Assembly (NCBI GenBank): GCA_009774245.1
Contig: VSNM01000011.1
Span: 43,623 to 107,622, forward strand
Length of the DNA stretch: 64,000 nt
Source of the DNA: Lachnospiraceae bacterium
GTDB taxonomy: Bacteria; Bacillota; Clostridia; Lachnospirales; Lachnospiraceae
Direction of reading: 5' to 3'
The notes beneath the pieces are model-generated. The model did no database searches. It was not told the DNA's origin and saw only the letters and a program-made list of their open reading frames with translations. Position numbers and translations under genes: made by a program. Each line of letters begins with the position of its first letter. Within the stretch, counting starts at the first letter, position 1. Positions 16,893-26,143 of the stretch are shown one piece after another.

Positions 16893-18458
16893 ATGAAGCG
16901 CATTCATCCTAAGCTGTTGCTTTTGATACACTCTACCCTGCTTCTGATATATATGGGGCTGGAAATAACGATTCAGACGCCTTGCGGCATCAGCAAAACC
17001 GTGGCGCTATTGCTGTCATCTCTGATGCTGGCAGACTCTACGTATGTGAGCTCCTGCAACATCAGGGGCAATAAAGCGATCTCTCTGTTTTGCGGCATGC
17101 TGGCATTAGACAGCTGGTATATACTTCTCTCCGTTTCCGGCAATGCTGTATCAGGTATCGTTTTTTACGCCCTGAATCCGGTTATGTTGTGTGAATTCAT
17201 TCACTTCATATTCCTGTTTTTATTTCAGGGCAGCAACTATCGTTTCCAAAAAGCGGCAAACATCTGCCTGACCGGGACCTGTATCTGCTCCCTGACCGGT
17301 ATTTTGATATCGGACAATGTGTTTGCATTGTTTTATGGTATCCAGTTTTTGACAAGCTGGCTTTGTCTCATCTTTGTTGTTGTCTGCCATCGGAAAAGAG
17401 CTGCTTTTGTCCTGAAAGCTGAATGGAAGTGCATTCTGTTCTCTCTTGTGGTGATCATCCTCTTATTCCTCGCATACTGCCTTACCACGATGGGAATCAG
17501 AGGAAATCTTTCAAACTTTGGAGTGTATATCCCTGTCCTGCTGTTTTTCATGAGTATTCACGGCATTATACTGAAGGAGCAGCGCAGCTTTCCATTGTCG
17601 GCCATATTTAACGGATTTCAATTCATGGTAATCCTGCTTTTCGGGATGATCATTTGCGGCCTGATTACCATGACACTGGAGCTCGGCTGGCCATCCCTTC
17701 TCCTGATGCTGGATGGCATGTCTGTGTTTCTCTATGTCTGCAATATCATACTGGCTTGGAATCTGAGACAGGGAAACAGCAAAATGGGTATGGAAAGCAA
17801 GTACAATGCCGCCTTAGCGCAGTTGCAGCAGGAAGAGCAGCTAAAGCTTGAATTTTCGGACTTTCTTCACGACAATATCCTTCAAGACCTGCTTTCCATC
17901 AAAAATATGATGCCCAAATCAACCAGACCGGATATACAGAATATGATCGCCGAAACACTTGATCGGATGAGTATCTATATCCGGGAGCAGATGCAGAGTT
18001 ATCATCCGGTATTATTATCAAAACTTACTATAAGGGAAAATTATCAAAATCTGCTTGCGTCTATTGCGCAATCATTTCCTGAACGCTATATCAGCATTGC
18101 CTTTGACTGTCCGGACTCTTTATTTTTAGTCCCGCCATATGATATTTTCATATACCGGCTTCTGAAAGAGCTCGTAACGAATGTATATAAACACTCAACA
18201 GGAGAAAAAGCGTGGATAACACTCACGCAGGAGAACGGAATGATCATACTATGCGTAAAGGATAACGGGAGTGCCGATGTCGACAGCCTCACATGTGCAG
18301 ACGCGTCAATACATAAAGGTCTGGCATTGAGCGCTGACCGTGTACACAGCATGGGCGGCACAGTAAGGATAACCCAAAACATTCCGCATGGAATCTGTGT
18401 CTGTATCAGACTGCCAATGAAAGGAGATGCTTCTTATCAATATTTTGTTAGTCGATGA
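16893..18458 (+). CDS. Multi-pass sensor histidine kinase (HisKA_3)
   Basis: The 521-residue protein has about eight helices (1-290), a short coiled segment, then a HisKA_3 dimerisation helix with the phospho-acceptor His in SDFLHDNILQDLL (about residue 327). The HATPase domain has ELVTNVYKHS, VKDNGS and KGLALSADRVHSMGG. It belongs to the NarL-partner kinases. AGGGAGGAAAAT precedes the ATG. The next gene overlaps its end by 32 bases, so the pair is translationally coupled. Confidence 0.9.
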   Translation: MKRIHPKLLLLIHSTLLLIYMGLEITIQTPCGISKTVALLLSSLMLADSTYVSSCNIRGNKAISLFCGMLALDSWYILLSVSGNAVSGIVFYALNPVMLCEFIHFIFLFLFQGSNYRFQKAANICLTGTCICSLTGILISDNVFALFYGIQFLTSWLCLIFVVVCHRKRAAFVLKAEWKCILFSLVVIILLFLAYCLTTMGIRGNLSNFGVYIPVLLFFMSIHGIILKEQRSFPLSAIFNGFQFMVILLFGMIICGLITMTLELGWPSLLLMLDGMSVFLYVCNIILAWNLRQGNSKMGMESKYNAALAQLQQEEQLKLEFSDFLHDNILQDLLSIKNMMPKSTRPDIQNMIAETLDRMSIYIREQMQSYHPVLLSKLTIRENYQNLLASIAQSFPERYISIAFDCPDSLFLVPPYDIFIYRLLKELVTNVYKHSTGEKAWITLTQENGMIILCVKDNGSADVDSLTCADASIHKGLALSADRVHSMGGTVRITQNIPHGICVCIRLPMKGDASYQYFVSR

Positions 18459-19038
18459 CCACGCTCTGTTTTCTAAAAGTCTGGAAATTGCACTGTCGGA
18501 CTACCCGGAAATAGATACCTTTCAAAGCATCAATGATGTGACGCTATTAGATCAAATCATTGAAGAATACGCCCCGGACATCCTGCTTATGGATATCAAC
18601 CTGAAAAATATAACGTCTGACGACGGCCTGGAACTGGCAAAGCAGATATTATACCGTTATCCGGAGCAGAAAGTTGTGATATTGTCCGGATATGACCTTC
18701 CTGTATACCGCAGCGAAGCCCAAAAAATCGGGGCAAGAGGATTTATCAACAAAAATACAGAACCCGACAAGCTGATCGCGCTTCTCTCACAGATCATGCA
18801 GGGAAAATTTGTCTTTGACAGTTCCATTCCGTTTTTAGAGGAATTAACGGACTGTGAGAAAAAGATTCTGCAGCTCATAGCAGATGGCCAAAAGCGAAAA
18901 GAAATTGCGGGTACGCTCTATATCAGCGAGCGTACCCTCTCTAATCATTTACAGCATATTTTTGACAAGCTTGATGTCTCCTCCACTGTCGAGGCTGTTA
19001 CCAAGGCAATTCGACTAGGATATATTACAGTTCCCTGA
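18427..19038 (+). CDS. NarL/FixJ-type response regulator
   Basis: The 203-residue regulator has a receiver domain beginning INILLVDDH with the phospho-acceptor Asp in LLMDINLK, a Lys in GFINKNTE, and a LuxR-type HTH (LTDCEKKILQLIADG to ERTLSNHLQHIFDKLD). AAAGGAG immediately abuts the ATG at 18427, which is too close. A slightly later non-ATG start such as the TTG in ILLVDD cannot be excluded. It overlaps the kinase gene. Confidence 0.9.
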   Translation: MLLINILLVDDHALFSKSLEIALSDYPEIDTFQSINDVTLLDQIIEEYAPDILLMDINLKNITSDDGLELAKQILYRYPEQKVVILSGYDLPVYRSEAQKIGARGFINKNTEPDKLIALLSQIMQGKFVFDSSIPFLEELTDCEKKILQLIADGQKRKEIAGTLYISERTLSNHLQHIFDKLDVSSTVEAVTKAIRLGYITVP

Positions 19039-19050
19039 TTGTTGTGATAT

Positions 19051-20748
19051 CTATACTGACACCACTCTGCAGCATTTTCTGTAGCACGCGATCCCGTACC
19101 TGTAGATGGTCCTCATGCCGTTTTTTACCAAAGCTTCCTCATAGTTTCTGTCCTTCAATTGCTTTACGGCTTCGCGACATCCAGCCTCAAATGTGCCATC
19201 CTCTGCGTATTTCAGCTCAATAACGATGCCAGTCAGTTTTTTTCTGATTTCTATACTGATGTCGCTATATCCGTCTCCTGACTCCGCATTCGACCGGACA
19301 ACCCAGTCATTCTTGTTTCCAAGAATCCCAAGCAGCAGTCCGTGATAAAAATTTTCCTTCATATTTTTTCTGGCATTGGTATCACGGATGCTGATCATGT
19401 CCCCAAGGTAATCATTGAAGATTTCCTCCACCGACGCAGCGTCGTTTTCCGCAAAGGCACAGCAGAAACGCTCAAGCCGCTGCGTATTTTTCTGTGTCTC
19501 TCCCGCAAACCAGTCCCGAATCTGTTCCTCAAATATCCACTGGATTTCTTTATTCGGAATGATCAGTTCTGTCATTCCATGATCATCTTTCCCGCACTGC
19601 GTCAGATAACCCGTTGTAAATAGGACGCTCCACAGATTATCCGTCTGTGAATCTAAGTCCCTGTAAGTCAGCTCCTGCCGAATTTTCTTTTTGACGCTGC
19701 CGCCATTGATCAACAGTTCGATCTCACTTTTCATCGATGCGTTTGCCTGACTGACAAATTTTCTGATGATGTCATTGCTGCTCGTGTTAACCCAGTAGTT
19801 CTGTGGTTCAGCCACGCTTTCATCGCGCAGACCGTCACAGTAATTGATGACATCCCACGGACAATATATACTCATATTCCCAAACAGATAGCCATCATAC
19901 CACTCTTTCACAGCATCATACTGGTCTGCCCGCCCATAATACTCCAGCATTTGCAGAACCTCTTTATCCGTAAATCCAAAATATTCATTGTAGCGAACAT
20001 CCTTTACGGTGTACACACTAAAATTATTAAGCCCTGTAAAAATGCTTTCTTTTGATATCCGAAGGCACCCTGTCAATACCGCCATATACAGACTCTCATT
20101 TGTTTTGAGCGCCTGTCCGAACAGCTTCTTGACCAGCTCTGCCATATCGTCATAATATCCAAAACGATATGCATAATCCAACGGCACATCATATTCATCA
20201 ATCAACAGGATAACTTTCCGTCCATAATATTTTTCCAAAAGCTGAGACAAGGTTCGCAGGCTGTCCTCCATGAGACCATTCCCCATATCAAAAGAGCCTT
20301 TTTCATCGATATGGATTAACATTTGATACCGCTTATGTTCTGTATCAGATAGTTGATCGCTCTGCGCCAGGAATGAGAATCTTACGGCCTCATTTCCTAT
20401 GAGCGTCCGCAGGGATTCCTTTGCCGACTCAAATGTTCTGCCGCTTACATCCTTTAAACTGATGGAAATCACCGGAAATGTTCCCATATATCTGTCACAG
20501 AGTTCCTTCTCCCTGGCTATTTTCAAACCATCAAAAAGGGAGCTGTCACTGCCTGTCTCAAAAAAATACCGCAGCATACTCATCATCAGCGTTTTTCCAA
20601 AACGCCTTGGGCGCGTAAACAGTGTCACCTTTCCAAAGTTCTCCAGCAGTGTCTTGATCAGTCCGGTTTTATCAACATAATAAAATTTCCCTGTGCGCAT
20701 TTCCTGAAAATTTTCAATCCCCATGGGAAGCATTGCTTTTCCTGTCAT
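19051..20748 (-). CDS. AAA-ATPase-like / DUF1703 (PD-(D/E)XK) protein
   Basis: The ATG at 20748 (AGAGGAG upstream) gives 565 residues. The N-terminal AAA-ATPase_like domain opens with MGIENFQEMRTGKFYYVDKT and holds Walker A RPRRFGKTLMM and Walker B VILLIDEYDVPLDYA. The C terminus carries a PD-(D/E)XK nuclease-like core (IVIELKYAEDGTFEAGCREA) typical of DUF1703. The family is abundant in gut Clostridia and Bacteroides, with unknown function; a mobile or defence-related role is suspected. It is transcribed alone. Confidence 0.88.
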   Translation of the reverse strand: MTGKAMLPMGIENFQEMRTGKFYYVDKTGLIKTLLENFGKVTLFTRPRRFGKTLMMSMLRYFFETGSDSSLFDGLKIAREKELCDRYMGTFPVISISLKDVSGRTFESAKESLRTLIGNEAVRFSFLAQSDQLSDTEHKRYQMLIHIDEKGSFDMGNGLMEDSLRTLSQLLEKYYGRKVILLIDEYDVPLDYAYRFGYYDDMAELVKKLFGQALKTNESLYMAVLTGCLRISKESIFTGLNNFSVYTVKDVRYNEYFGFTDKEVLQMLEYYGRADQYDAVKEWYDGYLFGNMSIYCPWDVINYCDGLRDESVAEPQNYWVNTSSNDIIRKFVSQANASMKSEIELLINGGSVKKKIRQELTYRDLDSQTDNLWSVLFTTGYLTQCGKDDHGMTELIIPNKEIQWIFEEQIRDWFAGETQKNTQRLERFCCAFAENDAASVEEIFNDYLGDMISIRDTNARKNMKENFYHGLLLGILGNKNDWVVRSNAESGDGYSDISIEIRKKLTGIVIELKYAEDGTFEAGCREAVKQLKDRNYEEALVKNGMRTIYRYGIACYRKCCRVVSV

Positions 20749-20863
20749 ATGATGTCTCCTCTCTGAACCATTTCTCACTTATACTGTCATATTCTTATTA
20801 TAACAAATCCGCTCAAATTGACAACCTATTCTTGAAATATTGCGCAATCATACAATAATGAAC

Positions 20864-21014
20864 GTTACTGTTCACTTCGTTCCAGTAACAGACAAAAATC
20901 CATGCAAAAATTGCAATACGAACTTCGTTCGTCGCGCAAATGGATTTTTGCTTGCAGCCACTACGTTTTCGTACGGACTTAGCAGTAAATGCGAAGTCCT
21001 GTGTGAACAGTAAC
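20864..21014. mobile_element. 151-bp MITE-like element, copy 1
   Basis: Terminal inverted repeats GTTACTGTTCAC and GTGAACAGTAAC bound a non-coding 151-bp body with internal hairpins (GCAAAAATCCAT / ATGGATTTTTGC, and a GACTTAGCA-type stem). It is flanked by a perfect 8-bp duplication TAATGAAC at 20856-20863 and 21015-21022. A second copy is at 34074. The transposase source is not in the window. Confidence 0.88.
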
Positions 21015-21028
21015 TAATGAACAATGCC

Positions 21029-22285
21029 CTACTCAATCGTCAGCTCCAGATGTCCCGTAAAATCCTTCCCGGTAATGCCAATATAATTTCCGCCCGCCGG
21101 CAATGTGAGTGTTTCTGTATGACTGCCCTCTGTATCGAGCAGAATCACCGGATCATCACTGCCGAACAGCCAGAATACCTGTGCTGTTCCGCTTGTGACC
21201 TCCAGGTCACACGAGACGGCAATATCATTGCCCTTCTCGCGCTCTATGGAAGTGCCGCCAAACAGGTATTCTGTTTTAGAGAAATCCTTGTAATCCGCCG
21301 TGTAGCTGCCTGTGTAATGGTCATCGCCATATGTTCTCTTCCCGGTTAAGGAAAAACTGCCTGTGAGCGTCACGTCGCCCGCTGCCTGCAGGACATGGTT
21401 GTATTGATCTAAGACGGCATCTTTGGAGCAGCCTGTAAGCAGCACGGAACATGCAAAGACCAGGACAAGAGCCAGCTGTCCCCTCTGGGCAGAGCGCAGT
21501 AAGATGCTTCCCTTCCGGCTCTTTTTTTTCTGATTTGCAGTTTCCGGCGACTTCGCGGTACAAAGCAGCAGCAATGAAATCAGCAGCATCACGCCAAGGG
21601 ACAAGCCTCCCAGCAAAACATTTCCCTTTCCTTCAGTCCCCGCCCAGTCGGCGGTGTCAAATCCGATCATGGTCAGCGCCGCGGAGAACGGGTAGACTTC
21701 CCGCAGCAATCCTTCCTTGAAAAACATGCAGCAGTACCCTGCAATAAAGGCAACTACGGAACCGCTCATAAAACTCCCCTGCCTCTGACTGCACAGAATG
21801 ATGATCGGAAGCACCACAATGAAAACGCCCACGGACAGCCCTGTCATCTGGAACAGTCCCCGAAGCAGCACTGGCACAGTCTTGTCCGGCAGCCCCGCAC
21901 AGATTCCAACGATCAGGGTAACCACAACGCTGTACACACCCATGATCACTGCCAGCAGACCGATCACCGCCAGTTTTCCAGTCAAAAATCTGCGAAAGGA
22001 AAATGGCACCAGCAAAACATTCTTGAGCGTGTCGTCCACATACTCCCTATTGATCAGGTATCCGCCGATCAGTGTGATCAGAACCGGCATGAAGATCGTG
22101 GCGTTGCCCCATATGGTAGCATTTACCAGGGCTTCAAAGTCAAAGTGTGGATTTTTGTATTCCTCTGACATAGCAGCCTGTGAGAAAAGCTGGAGCAGTG
22201 GCGAACACGCCATGCCGATAATTCCAATCAGCAGAATATGATATCTCTTTATCTTTTGAAATTCTGTTTTTATAACCGATAACAT
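21029..22285 (-). CDS. ABC-2 permease fused to a lipoprotein-like domain
   Basis: The ATG at 22285 (AGGAGG upstream) gives 418 residues; the frame further upstream shadows the preceding gene. Residues 1 to about 245 form a six-helix ABC-2/LanEG-like permease starting MLSVIKTEFQKIKR. After a basic stretch (NQKKKSRKGS) comes a second hydrophobic segment ending in LLTGCSKD, a perfect lipobox, and then a ~125-residue beta-rich domain. An eight-A run (21522-21529) marks the junction. It may be a true fusion or two genes separated by a hidden frameshift or non-ATG start. Confidence 0.75.
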   Translation of the reverse strand: MLSVIKTEFQKIKRYHILLIGIIGMACSPLLQLFSQAAMSEEYKNPHFDFEALVNATIWGNATIFMPVLITLIGGYLINREYVDDTLKNVLLVPFSFRRFLTGKLAVIGLLAVIMGVYSVVVTLIVGICAGLPDKTVPVLLRGLFQMTGLSVGVFIVVLPIIILCSQRQGSFMSGSVVAFIAGYCCMFFKEGLLREVYPFSAALTMIGFDTADWAGTEGKGNVLLGGLSLGVMLLISLLLLCTAKSPETANQKKKSRKGSILLRSAQRGQLALVLVFACSVLLTGCSKDAVLDQYNHVLQAAGDVTLTGSFSLTGKRTYGDDHYTGSYTADYKDFSKTEYLFGGTSIEREKGNDIAVSCDLEVTSGTAQVFWLFGSDDPVILLDTEGSHTETLTLPAGGNYIGITGKDFTGHLELTIE

Positions 22286-22296
22286 GACAATCCTCC

Positions 22297-23076
22297 TCAT
22301 ATTTTTTGTCCCTGATAAATCCTGACCATCAATGCCATACAGACCATGGCTTCCCCCATCATGATGGCAAAGACCACAGGTGTCGATATGAAATACGGCT
22401 GAAAACGGGTGTAAAACGCCAGAAATTCCTCTCCCATCGCGCCCGTCGAGTGATACTGATAAAGCCACCGGAAAATAACCGGAATAGGGAGAAAGGTCTG
22501 GATATTCAGTCCCAACGGCACCATGACAATCTTGTCGCTGATATGCAGCAGATATCCAATCACCATATATGCAAACGCGATGATCACGGAGATAATGTAG
22601 GACTTGTTGCACCACACAACCAGGAGCAGGCAGGGCATCGCTGCCGCCCAGAGCAATATTCCAGTGCAGAATGTAAGCAGAAGCTGCTGCCCCCAGCCGT
22701 CCATCGACGCGCCGGTCACGATGGAAATGGAGACACCCACAGCATAACCAGTCAGGATATAGCCGACATCAAACAGTAAGAGCACGAGCATCTTTGCCAT
22801 TGCCAGCTGCCCTTTTGAGACAGGGACACTGAGCAGGTTTTTCAGTGTATCGCAGTCATGCTCCTCAAAAAACAGGTTTGCCGCCACGATAACCGACAGT
22901 GGAAGTAAAAGCATAAAACCGTTTTCCTCCCGTACTACGGACATCATATCGTCCAGGTTGCCGCCTTTTAACAGCATCGCATAGAAAACCGGCATGATGA
23001 ATGTCGTGAGAAATGCGATACGAAACAGTTTTTTCCGCTTTATTTTTTGAAATTCACACAATATCAGTTTAAGCAA
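22297..23076 (-). CDS. ABC-2 type permease (lantibiotic immunity-like)
   Basis: A six-helix permease of about 259 residues. A GTG at 23085 abuts its own GGGAG, so the TTG at 23076, eight bases beyond GGAGG, is the more likely start. It shares the opening EFQKIKRKK with the downstream permease (EFQKIKRYH), so the two are paralogues. With the preceding ATPase they form a LanFEG-type exporter, which removes lantibiotics or bacitracin from the membrane. The start overlaps the ATPase stop. Confidence 0.85.
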   Translation of the reverse strand: MLKLILCEFQKIKRKKLFRIAFLTTFIMPVFYAMLLKGGNLDDMMSVVREENGFMLLLPLSVIVAANLFFEEHDCDTLKNLLSVPVSKGQLAMAKMLVLLLFDVGYILTGYAVGVSISIVTGASMDGWGQQLLLTFCTGILLWAAAMPCLLLVVWCNKSYIISVIIAFAYMVIGYLLHISDKIVMVPLGLNIQTFLPIPVIFRWLYQYHSTGAMGEEFLAFYTRFQPYFISTPVVFAIMMGEAMVCMALMVRIYQGQKI

Positions 23077-23992
23077 TGCCCTCACCTCCCGTCACGCGCT
23101 TGAAGTAATCCTCCAGGCTCTCCTCACAGGTGTGCGCCTCATAGACATCGATCCCGTTCTCCACAAAGGCTGCAACCACTCTCGCGACAGGCAGGTCAAG
23201 CCTGTACAGCTGCAGGTTGTGGTCGTCCTGTATCGAGAACTGTTTTTCCTGGAAGCCGCACTCCAGGATCCTTGCCGCCTGCGCTGTGTCGGACAGGATA
23301 AAATGCACATGTCTGCTGCTGTTCGCTTCCAGCTCCGCAAGACTTTCCTCCTCCAGCAGCGCGCCGTGGTCAATGATCCCGATATCGTCCGCCAGCAGGG
23401 AGATTTCTGATAAAATATGACTGGAAATCAGGATCGTTTTCCCTCTCTCATCGCACAGCTGCCGTATAAAAGCGCGCACCTCCGCGATTCCGATGGGGTC
23501 AAGTCCGTTGATGGGTTCGTCCAGGATCAACAGTTCGGGATCGTGCATGACCGCCAGGGCGATTGCCAGGCGCTGCTTCATGCCTAGCGAATACTGCGAG
23601 AACAGCTTCTTGTCCTTGTAGGGCAGTCCGACCAGATCCAGTGCCGGCCTGATGGCATTACGGTCTGGCACGCCGCGCAGCGTCGCAAAAATGCGCAGGT
23701 TTTCTGTCGCGGTCAGATTGGGATAAAAGCCGGGGGACTCGATCAGGCTGCCGATGCGCGGAAGGAGTTTCTTCTCATTTCCATGTACTGGCGTTTTCCA
23801 GATATATACCTCGCCGGAAGTCGGTCTGGTCAGACCTAGCAGCATCTTCATGGTGGTGGTTTTCCCGGCACCGTTTCTGCCCAGCAGGCCATAGATCCGC
23901 CCTTTCTGCACATGAATATTCAGGTCGGCGACACTTTTTACGGTTCCGTATTGCTTTGTGAGATTTCTGGTTTCGATAATGTATTTGCTCAT
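23069..23992 (-). CDS. ABC transporter ATP-binding protein, BcrA/LanF type
   Basis: The 307-residue ATPase has Walker A GRNGAGKTT, signature YSLGMKQRLAIA, Walker B LLILDEPINGLDP and the switch region ISSHILSE. The ~90-residue C-terminal extension and LGMKQRL signature are typical of BcrA/LanF ATPases. It precedes two permeases and follows a sensor kinase/regulator pair on the same strand. No lanthipeptide biosynthesis genes are in the window, so it is probably a stand-alone resistance module. Confidence 0.9.
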   Translation of the reverse strand: MSKYIIETRNLTKQYGTVKSVADLNIHVQKGRIYGLLGRNGAGKTTTMKMLLGLTRPTSGEVYIWKTPVHGNEKKLLPRIGSLIESPGFYPNLTATENLRIFATLRGVPDRNAIRPALDLVGLPYKDKKLFSQYSLGMKQRLAIALAVMHDPELLILDEPINGLDPIGIAEVRAFIRQLCDERGKTILISSHILSEISLLADDIGIIDHGALLEEESLAELEANSSRHVHFILSDTAQAARILECGFQEKQFSIQDDHNLQLYRLDLPVARVVAAFVENGIDVYEAHTCEESLEDYFKRVTGGEGIA

Positions 23993-24095
23993 TGTTGTAA
24001 AACCTCCTGTATTTTTGATACCCCTATTCTACCACCGCATCCTGAAAAAATCCTTACGCCAACCTTACATGAACCTTGCGTAAACCTTGCATTTT

Positions 24096-25016
24096 TTAAT
24101 GCACTTCCAGTGGAAAGGATACTGTGAATGTCGTTCCTTCTCCAAGGATACTTTCCGCGGTCAGGGTTCCGCTCATTTTTCCGGCAAGCTGGTGCGCGAT
24201 GGATAATCCTAGTCCACTGCCCTTCTCACTTCTGCCTTTATCACACTTGTACAATCGCTCAAAGATATGTCTTAAATCCTCTTTTCCAATGCCGCCTCCG
24301 TTGTCCGTCAGTGTGAGTTTCACCCGACTACCCTGCTGCGCCAGGGTGATTTCAAGCCTGTCCGCGTGACTGTGTGCGATTACATTCTGGATCAGGTTAT
24401 TCCATATCCGCATGTAGGCATCCGGATCAATATTCACCCAGAAAGGCTGCTCGGGAAGATCAACGGCATACGCGATCTGTTTTTCCTCAAAGATTGGAAT
24501 CCAGTCGATCAAGAGATTGCGTGTCAGTTCTGCGATTTCTGTTTTCTCCGGCTGTAGGACAAATTCATCCGAATTGAGTTTGAACCAGTCAAACAGCACA
24601 TCGATGTATTCTTTCAGATCATGCGCTTTTCTGCGCGCAGTTTCCACATACCTGTCCTGTTCCTCTCCCGTGACAATCCCCTTGTGCGCGGCATCGAGAT
24701 AGCCGATCATCGTCGTGAGCGGTGTCCTGACATCGTGCGAAAGGCTTGTCATGAGCTGCCTGTTTGCCTCCTCTGTCTGGCGCAGAGCAGACAGGCGGTC
24801 TTCATAGGATTTTACGATGGCGTTGATCTCATAGGCGATCGGAGCTGCCAGTTCATGTTTTTCTGCCAGAATCCGCCTGTTGCCGTTTCCAGCTTTAATA
24901 TCCGCAAGCGCCTCGGTCATCTCCCCGATCTGCTTTTTTGCATGGTGCAGCATATATAGCATATATATGGAAAAACAGACGGATAGCAAAGTGACTGCCA
25001 TATAGACGATTGTCAT
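24096..25016 (-). CDS. Sensor histidine kinase, OmpR-partner class
   Basis: The 306-residue kinase has a single N-terminal helix (about 1-22), then HisKA with SLSHDVRTPLTTMIGYL and a HATPase domain with NLIQNVIAHS, LTDNGGGIG and GSGLGLSIAHQLAG. Only a minimal extracellular portion is present, as in intramembrane-sensing kinases tied to peptide-resistance exporters. Its ATG overlaps the regulator stop by four bases (ATGA). The ABC genes lie directly downstream. Confidence 0.9.
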   Translation of the reverse strand: MTIVYMAVTLLSVCFSIYMLYMLHHAKKQIGEMTEALADIKAGNGNRRILAEKHELAAPIAYEINAIVKSYEDRLSALRQTEEANRQLMTSLSHDVRTPLTTMIGYLDAAHKGIVTGEEQDRYVETARRKAHDLKEYIDVLFDWFKLNSDEFVLQPEKTEIAELTRNLLIDWIPIFEEKQIAYAVDLPEQPFWVNIDPDAYMRIWNNLIQNVIAHSHADRLEITLAQQGSRVKLTLTDNGGGIGKEDLRHIFERLYKCDKGRSEKGSGLGLSIAHQLAGKMSGTLTAESILGEGTTFTVSFPLEVH

Positions 25017-25750
25017 AAGAATCCCCCTTCTTCCTTTTTATGTTCTGGTTTCATTAATGCTTTTTCCTTGTTAAACCGGTAGCCTATGCCTTTCACAGTC
25101 TGGATAAACTGGGGATTTGCGGGATTTTCTTCCAGTTTTTTGCGCAGACGGCTTATGACTGCCATGATATTGCTGTCGTCATAGACGTATGCCTCTCCCC
25201 ACACTTCCTCATAGATTTGCTGTTTGGTCAGGATTCTGCCCTGATTTCTGGCGAGCGTCAGCAGCAGGTCAAACTCTTTCGGCGGCAGTTCAAATGCACC
25301 GTTTGCGGTTGTTATGGAATGGGTGTCCATGTCGATGGTCAGCCCGTCGTAGACGAGCGGCACAGTCTGTCCCTCATTCCGGTTAAAGCGGGTATAGCGC
25401 CTGATCAGCGAAATAATGCGCGCTGTCAGTTCGTCTATGTCAAACGGTTTTGTCAGGTAGTCGTCCGCCCCCGAGCGAAGTCCCTTTACTTTTGAAAGAT
25501 GATCGTTTTTGGAGGTGAACATCAGTATTGGTAGATTGCTTTCCGCCCTGATCTGCGCCAATGTCTCAAAACCGTCCATGCCGGGCATCATCACGTCCAG
25601 AATAACCAGCTGGTATGTGTTCTCTTTCAGCTTTTTCAGTCCTTCCCTGCCGGAAAGGCAGAAGTCGGCTTCGATATTTTCGATTGATATGCTCCGTCTG
25701 ACCAGGACGCAGAGCTCCTGGTCGTCGTCTATGATCAAAATTCTGTTCAT
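25013..25750 (-). CDS. OmpR/PhoB-type response regulator
   Basis: The 245-residue regulator has a receiver domain with ILIIDDDQE, the phospho-acceptor Asp in LVILDVMMPGMDG and LTKPFDIDEL, plus a winged-helix output domain (LPPKEFDLLLTLARNQG to NIMAVISRLRKKLEENP). It probably controls the downstream ABC set at 21029-23992. The start MNRILIID has AGGGAGACGA upstream. Confidence 0.92.
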   Translation of the reverse strand: MNRILIIDDDQELCVLVRRSISIENIEADFCLSGREGLKKLKENTYQLVILDVMMPGMDGFETLAQIRAESNLPILMFTSKNDHLSKVKGLRSGADDYLTKPFDIDELTARIISLIRRYTRFNRNEGQTVPLVYDGLTIDMDTHSITTANGAFELPPKEFDLLLTLARNQGRILTKQQIYEEVWGEAYVYDDSNIMAVISRLRKKLEENPANPQFIQTVKGIGYRFNKEKALMKPEHKKEEGGFL

Positions 25751-26143
25751 GCTGTCGTCTCCCTTTAATACGGTTCCCTTATATGCATAAAAATTCCATG
25801 TTATTATTTCATTTTAGCAGATATTATCTGTTGCAGCCTTACATTTGTCTTGCATTTTTTGTCCGCTCTCTATGCGCTGAATCGCATTTTAGATTGATCC
25901 CTATCTGACTCAGGCACTCCACAAACTGTACTCCTTTCTGCTGCTCTGGTCTGACATAAATGTTAAATTTCATGCTGTTTTTGACATTTCGGACGAATTT
26001 TGACATTTCGATTTGACAATGTTCTCAAAATAGTATACTCTTTCCTTTGTCATGACAAATTATTACAGTACACCAGGAGGAAAAATGTCAAACAATAACA
26101 TATATCACAGTTCCATTCCGCAAACGGAAATCTCTGCTATAAC

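Noticed and set aside
20864..21014. Repeat as a CRISPR or coding element
   Set aside because: Only two dispersed copies with terminal inverted repeats and target duplications; no spacers or ORF.
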